From Siphonodentalium dalli (lineage: Eukaryota; Mollusca; Scaphopoda; Gadilida; Siphonodentaliidae), in the NCBI GenBank assembly GCA_032622095.1, contig CP136067.1, positions 59,189,899-59,253,898 of the forward strand: DNA of 64,000 nucleotides, read 5' to 3'. Shown piece by piece: positions 48,401 to 60,400 of the stretch (its first letter is position 1; the number at the start of each line of letters is the position of its first letter). The notes under the pieces are model-generated. The model ran no database searches and was not told where the DNA came from. It saw only the letters and a list, made by a program, of their open reading frames with translations. The position numbers and the translations under genes were made by a program.

Positions 48401-51400
48401 TGGCCCGCCGCAAATTCGCACAATGAGTCTACCAAGCTCTATCAGCGACGGTCGATCTCTCAAGGATGTATCTACCTGAATGTCTTGTCACTGTTGATCT
48501 TTACTGAACACGCATTGCTATATTTTGCATGCAACCACACAAGTCCATTTGATAACTTAATGAATAACCTATTTCTGTCAACATTCATGATTGTTCTTAC
48601 TATATGAACAAATCGCCCGTGTAATTTATAAGCAAATGTAAGTGAGTCAAACCTTATGCGTAGAACTAAACGTCGCAAAATAAAAAACGCAATTGGGGAA
48701 CTTACTGTCTTAATACTCATGACATTACTATACGTAGATAAACGTGCATTGAGATAACATAAAAAAATGTACCACCTGCATGATGTGAGTGAATGAGGAA
48801 TTGCCACCAGACCACGGTCAAACACAAGTCTGAACGATCGATCGTGCAATTATATATATCGTAGCGAATACAATTTAGCAAAACGTAATGAGTAGAGATC
48901 AACGTTTGTGAAACGCAATGGGTTAATTTGTCCAGTCGACTCATTGTGCGGAAACTCAGCGGGCAACATGGCTTGATATGGCATATTAATTATGATGACC
49001 AATTGTCACCAAACTCCACCATAATACATTGGCACACCTACTATGCCATCGCTACTGTGATACGTGTGTCCGCAGCCATTACCGGGAATTTATTGAAATT
49101 TGGCGTATTGTCGGCATCAAAGGCGTATATATAGAGAGGATCTCAAAGGAAGAAAACAAGAGTTGGAAGAGAAGCAAAAACAGCTTGCAATAAAAAATAT
49201 TTCCATCATGACAAAAAAGAAGGCAAAGGAATTCAGCGTACAATCTGCAAGCCCACTGGGTTGTAGTGTGTCGATGACATATTGTGACACAGCCTTTTAT
49301 TAACAGACATGTTAGAAGTCCTTTGCAGAGAAAACAAAATCAAGAGCTGATTTTCACAAAGAAGACACTGCTCCATTCCCTGCTGTCTGTTGTATGATGT
49401 TCCGTGCATTGATTCCAATAATTGTGTCTTCCGGCGTCAACAGATTCTTTTGAGAAAAAACATCAGTCGTTCTGAGACGATATGGAGTAGTTTCACCGAT
49501 TAAAATTTGTGGCTTTATAATGAAAATCTCTGTACAAGTTCAGTACTCTATAAAGCTTCTACGTGTTGAAATTACAAAACGATGCTTGTGCTAAGATAAT
49601 GTTTTACTAATAAGAATATCATATGTGACTTGTAGTATTGCCGACTGTTGTACTCGATTGAACCATCTTGTAAATTACACATGTACCTGCTTTATCGTAT
49701 TTGCCCCTGTGGTATGTCCGCATGTAAGTATTCCATGCATGTACATATATGTCTATGTTGTGATCCCCGCCACGTGACAAAAGCCAGATATTATACTGCA
49801 TGGGCTTGATTTCTTCGACGCAAGTCATTCGAAGTGTGTTCATGCGAAATAACATTAAAGTCAGTAAAAATAACTATCATCAACAAGTACACGAAACAAG
49901 TAAATTTACTTTGTTATATTTTCACGATGAGCGATGTTTGTTGACAAATGACTGTAACAGTTTTGTTTATATAACAATAGTTTCAACACACGAAATTTCG
50001 TTGTTGGAGAATTATGAATATCTATATCTATATTTGCGAATGTCTGTCTGTCTGTGTCTATAGACATTCATAGAGAACCATCTATATGGCACCAAAGGGG
50101 TCCAACAGGGGTAACCTTTTATGAGGGAGGAAGTTATGGTGCGGGTTATAATGTTCTAAAGTGACGCTGTTGTTGTCAGGGGCAGAAAAGGTGGGGGCAG
50201 GCAACATTTTTGTCGCCGATTTCCACCAAACTTATACGTATTCATCTCCATGATATGAGGAATATAATGGCATGGTTTAATGATGTGAAAAGTGGCGCAT
50301 TTCGAGTCAGGGGTGCACGGAACGTAAGTTATGTCCACGATTTATGAAAACTATTTTTAGCGTCGATTTCCACCAAATTGATACAATGCATCTAATAGTG
50401 TGATTTAAGGACGCAAAGTTGGTGCTGTTTGATCATCTCCATGATAACAGGAGTCTAATGATGTGGCTTAAAGCTGTCAAAAGTGGCGTTATTGCAGTCA
50501 GGATGCAATGAAGGGGAGAGGGGATCCAAGTTTGATACAAATATTTTTTCGTGCCGATTTCCCCCAAATTGCTACACATTCTTCTCCGCGATACCAGGAA
50601 TCTAATCGTGCCATTTAAATATGCCAAATTTATGCCGTTTGGTGAGAGATTGGGGCACTAAATTGTAATACGAATTTATATAGTTGGCGATTTCCAACAA
50701 TTTTATAGTCATCTTCATAATGAGTCTAATTGCGTGGTTTAAAGATGTCAAATGTGGCGCCACTTGAGTCAGGGATGTTTAGCGCCAATTTCCTCCAAAT
50801 TCATACACATTCTTCTCCAATGATACGAGGAATCAAATCGTGTGTGTTAAAGTCTCCACATTTGGTGCCTATATATATTTGCGAATGTTTGTCTGACTGA
50901 CTGTGTTCTATATAACTTCACGTGAGACAATCTAGATGGCACCAAAGGCGTCTAACGGTTGTAACTTTTACGAGGAAGATAATGGTGCGAGTTAAACATT
51001 TTCTATAGTGAGGCTGTTGGTTTCAGGGGCAAAAAAGTGGAGGGACAGCAAAAATGATGAAATATTTTGTCGCCGATTCCACCAAACTTATACATAATCA
51101 TCTCCATGATATGGTGCCGTTCAACTCAGGGATGCACGACATTCTCGACGACTCTGTCATTTCCTTAGCGAAGCGCAGATGGCCGAGTCGTTGAGAATGG
51201 GATGCACGGAGATGGAGAGGGGCACCAATATTGATAAAAAAGCGCCGATTTCCACCAAATTAAAATATATTCTTCTCCATGATACGAGGAATCTGATCGT
51301 GTGATACGAGGAATCTAATCGGGTGAGAGGTGTGTGGCACTAAATTGTTAAGAATTTTTTTAATTGCCGATTACCGCCAAACTTATACATAATCATCTCC

Positions 51401-54400
51401 ATGCTATCAGGAATCTAATGGATGTCTTTTAAATGTGTCAAAACAGGTGGACATAGAGAATACCGCACCGCTAACTCGACACTCATCTTTTTGTTTTAAT
51501 TTCAAAACTATAGGCAGCCCTAACCCTTTCATGGCTGGAGCTTCCTAAAATTTTGCCAAAACCCTCGCTCAGTGTCGGGCACATGTAGCTGCTATATAAC
51601 AATGTTTCTTTTAAACTGAGAATATATAGCCAGTGTAGCACAATGAGCAGAAGAGCACCTGGACGTTTCTTTAAAACATTTGTATCTTCATTGAAATATG
51701 ACAATCTTAGTCAAACTCACTAGATTGATTTATACATCTCAATATAAAACGCAAATTGTGGTCTTTTATTTTCGCGAACTAATGTGTTTATGATGTTCAT
51801 GTTTTGATCCCAATAAATATAAAAAAAAACAAACAAACAAACAAACGTCAATTCCAACCACGTCGACTGCAAACGATTAAAAAATGATAACGTCTGAAGT
51901 ACGCGCAATTGTAAATAAATAAATATTTCCGGCGACCATGTTTGGTAACGAAATTTGGAAAAACAATTGGCTCCCATTTAGTGGTTACCCAGAAGAGCCA
52001 TATGAAGTTTCGTAACGATCTGATGATGGATGTGGTCTGTTGGGCGTCCCAAAGGATTTAGTTACGCAACGAGTAAAATTCAAGATGGCTGCCGGCGGCA
52101 ATTTTTTTCATCGAAATTTTTTCAAATTCGATAGATCGCATCTAGAGGTCAACACAATTCTCAAATAAATGCGGGCTGCAGGGTGTGCCGATGGATACAC
52201 ATTTAAAATCAAAGATGGCTGAAGGCAGCCATGTTTTTTTAAACGAATTTAGGAAAAATGGATGGCTCCCATCTAGAGGACACCCCGAAGATCCATTCAA
52301 TAATGAAGTTTGTTGATGATCGGATGAGGGAGATAGTCATGAGAGTAATACCAAAATGGTTACTGGCGGCCATGGTATTCAAAGAAATTCAGAGAAAACG
52401 AGAGGCCGATCACGATCGGCAGATGTTTAACCCATACCTTGGCGATACCGATTAGCTATTTTAATAAATCCTTACACCAAACTTTTCAAGAGTGCAAAAG
52501 TTTCAACAATTCACACCTTACTATTAAGGTCAATCTAGGTGACTCAATACAGAGATGGGTGAAAACATTCTACGCAAATATACAATCTGCAGTTCAAGTA
52601 AATGGTAGCATATCTTCATATTTTAATCCATCCAGAGGCTGTAGACAAGGGGACCCACTCTCACCGTATATATTTTTGCTTTGCGCTGAGGTACTGGCCA
52701 CTATCATAAGACAGAACACAAATATTCATGGTGTAACACTCGGTAGGGCAGAGTACAAGATTAACCAATATGCTCACGACACCACACTAATTCTTGATGG
52801 GAGCGATACTAGCTTCCGGGAAGTTCTTAATGTATTGGACTTGTTTGCCAGAATGTCTGGTTTGAAAGTTAATATTGATAAATGTGAAATTGTTTGGTTG
52901 GGGACAAAAAAGAACTGTGGATTGGCACCAATCCCAAATTGTCACATTAAGGTATCAAATTCTTTCACGTTGTTAGGTATAAAATTTTGCACTAATCCGA
53001 CAGAGATTCTGCAACTCAACTACATGGGGAAGATTGATGAATTAAAGAAATTGATAAATAAATGGAAATATAGACTCTTAACACCACTTGGTAAAATTAC
53101 TTTGATAAAATCTATTCTAATACCAAAATTTGTTCACTTATTTATAGCTTTGCCAAATCCAGATAAAAAGTTCATAGACGAAATGAATACCATTTTGTTC
53201 AGATTCATTTGGAATGGAAAACGTGATAGAATAAAAAGAATGCAACTGTGCGAAGAATATGAAAACGGTGGTTTAAGAATGGTGCACCTAAAATATTTCA
53301 TCGAGTCATTAAAAATAACATGGATTCGAAGGTGCATAACGAAAACAACTCAATGGAGAAATTTGGCACCAAAACAAATAATAAATGACCCTCTATTTGC
53401 GACATATGGTTCAAAATATATAAAAAGATGCGAGTCGACTATTGGGAATCCTTTCTGGCGTGACGTCTTTGTAGCCTGGCGTAATTTTCTGGACATAAAA
53501 AGTAAAGAGCCTCGATACGGCATGACGCAGACAATCTGGAACAATGATGAATTGTTGATCGACGACTCAATGATAGACGTCGCTGAGTGGAAGGACAAAG
53601 GCATAATATTCATAAATGATATGTTCACCGAAGACAATAAGCTACATTCCATCGAAAATCTTAGAACTAAGAACAACATCACCACAAACTTTATCACTTT
53701 ATACGACTTAAACAGACAAATTAATAGGTTATTAAAACGGACCGATCAAACTATCGTCAGGGTTCAAAATCCAATCATTCCTGAAAATATAGTATCACTA
53801 CTTCAGAATGAGCGAGGTTGCAGAAATGTTTACGATGAATTCATAAAAGCGACTAAAATAGGACAATCATCGTCGCAAATGAAATGGGAAAATGAATTAA
53901 GTTGTTCCCTTCACTGGAAACATATATTTTCATCACACTTCAAACTATTAGTCGACACAAAACTACGCTGGTTTCAATACCGAATACTGACTAGAATTAT
54001 AGGCACGAACAGACTTTTGAACATAATGCGAATTCGGTAAGACGGTCTATGTCTCAGATGCAACGTCGCAAATGAATCAATTTCGCATATTTTCTTTGAC
54101 TGTCCATTTGTGAGAACGTTTGTAAATACCACTCAGGCCTGGCTAGATCACTATCAACTGGGCATCTCGCTTTCTCGGAAAAACATTCTTTTTGGGATTG
54201 GTGCTCACAATAAATACAACAAACTAAACTTTCTTATACTATCAATTCTGAAATATTATCTGTATAAAAAAAAATTTAACCCCGACGAACTCTCTCTGAA
54301 ATTACTCATTCGAGAATTTGAATTACGATATAAATCGTATCGATATATTGCACTAAACCCCGACGATCTGAACAATTTCCAACTCGAGTGGGGGGACCTA

Positions 54401-57400
54401 ATGAAAGCCATGCAACAAACAACAGGGCACACACATAACTAACTTAGCAGGGAACATAATCATCTTGAATAGTAAATAGTCCGAGTTTACAATCTGACAT
54501 TCGGCAAACCAGTCCAAAGTTCATGAACAAATTTGAGACAGAATATAACTGGCATAAATATATATATATATACGTGTATACATGTACGCATACAATGTTA
54601 CTAATATATCAATGTGTGTGCAAGGAGTGTGTAAGTTGTGTACGAATGTCGACCCCCCCCCCCAACATTCCCGTCTATATATTTATGCAATCGTTGTTAT
54701 CAGATATTGTTCTGTACATAACATAAATGTGTATTATAATGAAAAAATAAAATATTCACACAAAAAAAACAAAAAACAAATTAAGGTCACAAGTGGAATC
54801 AGACTTATCGGGCACCTTGCTCACATAAACGCTATAGGAACACGGATGTGGCATTCTATTTCAACCTGTTAGGTCACTCCAACACAGATATGTCTTATAG
54901 AGTGATAAAGCTAATTAAGCTCAATCCATAGTCAGAGAGAAGCACCATAACAGTTAAAGACAAAATAGTTAAGACATTAAGTAGATAAACATCATAGCAA
55001 TTCCATTTATTTTCTTATTACATTGGAATGTGAGACATAACATATTATGTTTTTTTATTATTGTTATTTTTTTTATTATGTTTTGTGTTAGCTGCATATT
55101 AAACATTCATGGGATCATTTAGATGGGAGAAAAGGGTTAATATTTCCCATTCAAAAACCAATCAATACCTGAACAACTATACAAGTGAGGGATGTATGGA
55201 CCTGGATATAAAATGTTTGATAATGATTGGATATAAAATGTTTTAATGCAGAATTTTCAGATAGCTAGAGATTGGTCAGATTGAAAATATTAGATTCATT
55301 ACATTGGATAGCATACTGTATGACTATGGAATGGGGTGGGTTAATTTTCTTCTAAGCTGATCATTGGAAAGATATAATGTATGTAAACAGCGGAAATATA
55401 TTTAAAGTTATGGTTAATATTTACCAAAATCTATACAGGTGAAGAATGTATCATCATTAACTTGGATGCAATTATTTATATAGTGACCGTGTGAAAAATA
55501 TTTTGTTATCACATTGTGTCAACAGGATTGGTGGAGGATGTTAATATTTTTAAGCAAATAAACAAAATGAACCTCACTATGCAGGTTAGGTGTGTGTTAT
55601 CATAAACTATGCCAAGAGCTATAAACATAATCAAGGGAAATATTTGAGTTATGAATCGGATAGAATGGGGTTAATCTTACCCAAACTAATGAACTGATAA
55701 ACACAAAAAATCCATAAAAAGCATGTCATTGGATTTAGAAACCCATACAATAAGTAAGTGTCTAATGTCATGAACCGGTTTCAACAAAGGGGTTAACCAA
55801 ATACTGCACAGAAAACAGAGTCATCAATCACAGTTTTGACAGGTTTTATCAACAGACTCTGCTATAGCCATGCTAACTACAGGGTATCTCTATCTAGTGT
55901 CCAGTGAAACATAACTCAATTTCCAATAATACACGCTGTGTTATGCCAAAAGTTCTCTTCTCTTCTAAGCTCAGTCACAGTGCAGGCATTGATTACATTA
56001 TCAGTTACTTGAATTTTAAATGGCCATAACTCTGTTAAAATATATCAGATCAAACTCAAATTCGAACCTGATCTGTATTTCGGGGTAAGGACCATATGTA
56101 CCAAAGTTGGTGGTGATCAGATGACAAATATTTTAAGTCAACACAGCTTTGATGAATTCTATTTAAAAACAAGAGCAGAAAAGTTAACTAAACGATACCA
56201 AAAACCATACAGATGAAGAACGGGCTAAGAACAACCTAGGTAAGAAATATGAGGCATATCAGAAGAAAAGTGTTTGACTTAGATGCATCAGATAGCATTT
56301 GTGTGCAGGGTTAATTATTTTCTAAACCGATAAACTAATCGATACCAAAAACTATACAGGTGAGGTGTGTGTCATCATAAACCTGCACATAAAATTTGAA
56401 CACGATCCGATTAAAAATATTCGAGTAATCGAATCGGATAGCAAGTGTCTACGGACAGACGGACGGACAGACGGACATACAGACGGACGGACGAACGACG
56501 GATGGTTGATTCGGACGTCGGCATTATGTGTACCATACAGGGTATGGGTACACATAAAAATGGATGGCTCCCAGAAGATCTGTATGAATTTTGGTGACGA
56601 TCGGATGAGGGATGTGGTTTGCAGAGCGCCCCAAATGATTTAGTGACGCAAAGAGTAAACTACATGATGGCTGATGGCGGCCATATTTTTCATCGAAAAT
56701 TGTTCAAATTCAAGAGCTGCCATCCAGAGGTGATCATAAACATGCCTGTAAATTTTCAAAACAATTCTCCAATAAATGCCGGATGCAGGGTGTGCCGACG
56801 TATTGAAATTTGTAATCAAAGATGGCTGCTGGCGGCCATGTTTTTTTGTCGAGTTTCGGAAAAAAAAAGTCGATGGCTCCCATCTAAAGGTCACTTCGAA
56901 GATCTATATGAAGTTTGGTGACGATCAGATGGGAGATGTGACCTGTATGGTGTGCTAACGGAAATTGTTGACGGACGCACGGCTCGACACACAGGCGGGT
57001 GGATGACTGACGCCAACATATGGCAATAGCACAAACTTGACTTTGTCAAATTGAACTAAAAAATGACAATCGCTCGACAATGTGAGTCACTACTTATAAT
57101 CCATGTATAAGTATGACGTTTTGTGATGCAATTTGGAAATATAATTTATGAGAATACGTGTAACTCTTTGAGCAAGAGTATACTTTCTATTCCCACATCA
57201 CTTTAACCTGGGTAACGGCGGGTAACCATGCTAGTTAAATGTACTCAATCCGATCAAACGGTCCCCAGATCATCAAGTAACAACAACAACATTTCTTCAA
57301 AATACACTTTTGTTATCAGAATCGATTAATAACAACAAAATAATGCTAACCGCTGTCAGCTGTGGTATAAAATTTCCCAAAACGAGTTATTTATCAACAT

Positions 57401-60400
57401 GATACTCAACGAAATATGTTGTCCGAGACAATCGGTTTGATGACTTGTTTCTGGGCCACAACTAATTACACATTTCGAGAAATAGCAAGTTTCAAAAATC
57501 GATATCTGATCACTCTGAGCTTTATTGGGTAGGTTCCTCGACCCGAATCAATTATTTTTCACCCCCCCCCCCCGAAGCCAAAGAAATAGTCATTTGGGAG
57601 CGTTAATTCGGATTATGCATCTTTAAATATAAGAACAAAGTTTGTATATTTTCTCCATGTACTTCTTAGTGGTGATGTTTTAACAGACTTATGTATATTT
57701 CTTTGCACATTTACCTACTGCGAGTACCTTGGGTCCCTTTAAGATTACGAGTCGCTTTAATTAAAACTAATACCAGAGACATCGGGCAATCGTCATTTAA
57801 AATATCTGAGAAACGTATGGACCATTTCTTATGGAACAGCTTCTAATATGGATATTCTCATTAATTGTCCCGGCATGCACGTACCGTATAAGCGTCAATG
57901 TACATAGCACCGTATGCAGTTATGTGCAGCTATTTCGGTCGCCCGACCTCCATTTGAACCAGGATAAAATGATCAAACATAAGACTAACATTTAAGATAT
58001 AATTATGTCAAGGACAGTTTATTGGGTTGTACACAAGTAAAATCTTTAGAATTTTACAGAAGCAAATTTCTCTTTGCGTGAGTTCTCTTTTAGCAAGTTT
58101 TGTTGTTGATGTGCTCTGATGCATGGGGCGCCGTTCTTCTATTTATTACCTATTTTGTGATATTAATAATTCATTTTGTGATATATGATATCACAAAATC
58201 GAATATATAATATCATAAAATTGTAAGCATTTATAGAGGATCTCCAACGAGTTATGATGGGATATAAGATTTTTCGAAACGAGTGTGATAAATTTTATTC
58301 ACAACGAGTCGTAGACGAATTGTGAATCAAAGTTATCAAACGAGTTTCATAAAATCTTATGTTGAAGATCTTGTATGTCACATGGAAAAACTCGAGCTTC
58401 ATGCCTTTTTAACAACTAAATTGCAACGAACTTGGACAATAATTTAACTTTAATGGACAAATAAATCATTTCTGTTGTCTGGCGTTGGATTCATACAAGG
58501 ATTTTCGAAGTAGTATTAATCCGTCTGAATCAATAAAAAGACGCGGCGCGGCAATTTTGTTGGCGCGATGTCAAGTGATATGTAGCACGCGCCTATTCAT
58601 AACTAGTGAGAGATAAAGAAACATGTAATGGTTTTTCGATGATATAATAGGGGTCTCATGTGATATAGTGATATCACATATTCGATTTTATTGTATCATA
58701 TATTCATTTTGTGATATCAATAATTCGTAATTCGGATGAAAAGACTATTTATTGATATCACTAAATGCAATTTATTGATATCACAAAATTATTTAAAGGT
58801 ATCACTAATACCAAAACTTTTTGATATCACGAAATCGAATTATTTATTGATATCATTAAATTAATTTAATATCACTAATTCACGGACTTACCGGTTATGA
58901 TCTCAGCTGTATTGTACGTTGAATGATTATTACAAGTTTGTCCTGCAGATAGCCCCGATCGCAACTAAACCAATCTATAACAGAGCATAAGCTCTGACGA
59001 GAAACGGCGCAGAGAAACGCTGAAGAAAGTTGTCTTCAGCGCAGGGCATTATGAGACGACCCGACCAGATACGGTTCGGAGCAAACTCATAAGAGGTGCT
59101 GCGAGGCGCCACTAAGCACATCGGTACCACACACGGGTACCACACACACACAACAGGGAGAGGTCCAACGGGCGAGATGTGGGTGCAGGCAGAAGAGACC
59201 ACTGGGCAGTCCAACTCCCTGTGGGAAAGCACCCGTCTGGTGAGAACACACTCGCGCAAACACAGAAAGGATTCTGCCCAGCATTGGTAAACCGACTCGA
59301 TACTGACCGGCGCCTGGGACCACAAACGTTACCACTGCAGGACGCAATGAAGCTGGGCCAAGGGCACTGATGGCACAGCACCTGAAATAAAAAGTACAAC
59401 AGCAGCGAGACACAAACAGGCAGTTACATAGACAGAATAATCAGCATAATACACATAAAGAAGGCACGCTACTCAGCATGGAGGGAGGGATGGGCCGCGA
59501 CGCGTAGACTTGGCGAATGACCGACAGAAAATCGTCGGCGGAAAAAATCAAAATTCCGGGCAGTTGTAAATTGAGGATTGGATGTGCAGATGATACGGAC
59601 CAGATCGTACCGAAAACCGGATGATATGGATCGGATCCCTCACATAAATCACCTCGAACCTTATCGGCTCTGGGTGCATTATCTGGACATTCCCCATGCA
59701 AGTGATGTTGATGGGGTCATTGTCACAAGGCATCAGTCCAGTTTTTAAAAACGATAACAACGATCACATTCGTATCTAGTTTTTTTTTTTCAAATACGTT
59801 TCAAATACCGTTGTTTGATCACGTGATATGCGGTCTTTATATACGTATGCGAAAGAAAAAATAGCCCGGCGTCCTGCTCTGCCGTATTGGCTATATTTGA
59901 ACTGGAACAAGGCCTGCAATTAGTTGAAGCTTTGCATTCTTATAATATATACACAATCGAGCAAGGATACATCAATTTTCCATTTCGCAGGCATTGAGAG
60001 GACGTCAAAACTAAGGAAATATGTAACTTTTCTAAAAAACAAAACAAAACAAAAACGAAAAAACAAAAAAAGTTATCTCGCTTGAGCATGCCAAAACACC
60101 TCCTTACTTGTTTTTTGTTTGTTATCTTCGCATTTTATTATTTTAGTCTTGGTTACAGTTTGTCGTTTTTTTATTCATAGGTATTTTCGTCTTCGTGGGA
60201 ATTGGCGTGTTCGCAGTAAAATTCGAGGTACCGCCCCTGAGTCCGACCACTAACATGTCGTTTGGATACTCCTTCATCCTAGAGATTGTCGCCGGAATTC
60301 TGTGCACAGTGGCCGCCGTAGTGCTCGCCTGTGACCAGTGCTGCTACAGGTAAATCATACAACACAACACAACACAACACACACGCCTCTACTTTATATA

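Noticed and set aside
49100-49303. Lys/Glu-rich frame EDLKGRKQELEEKQKQ
   Set aside because: Looks coiled-coil-like but has no splice sites, ATG context or continuation.
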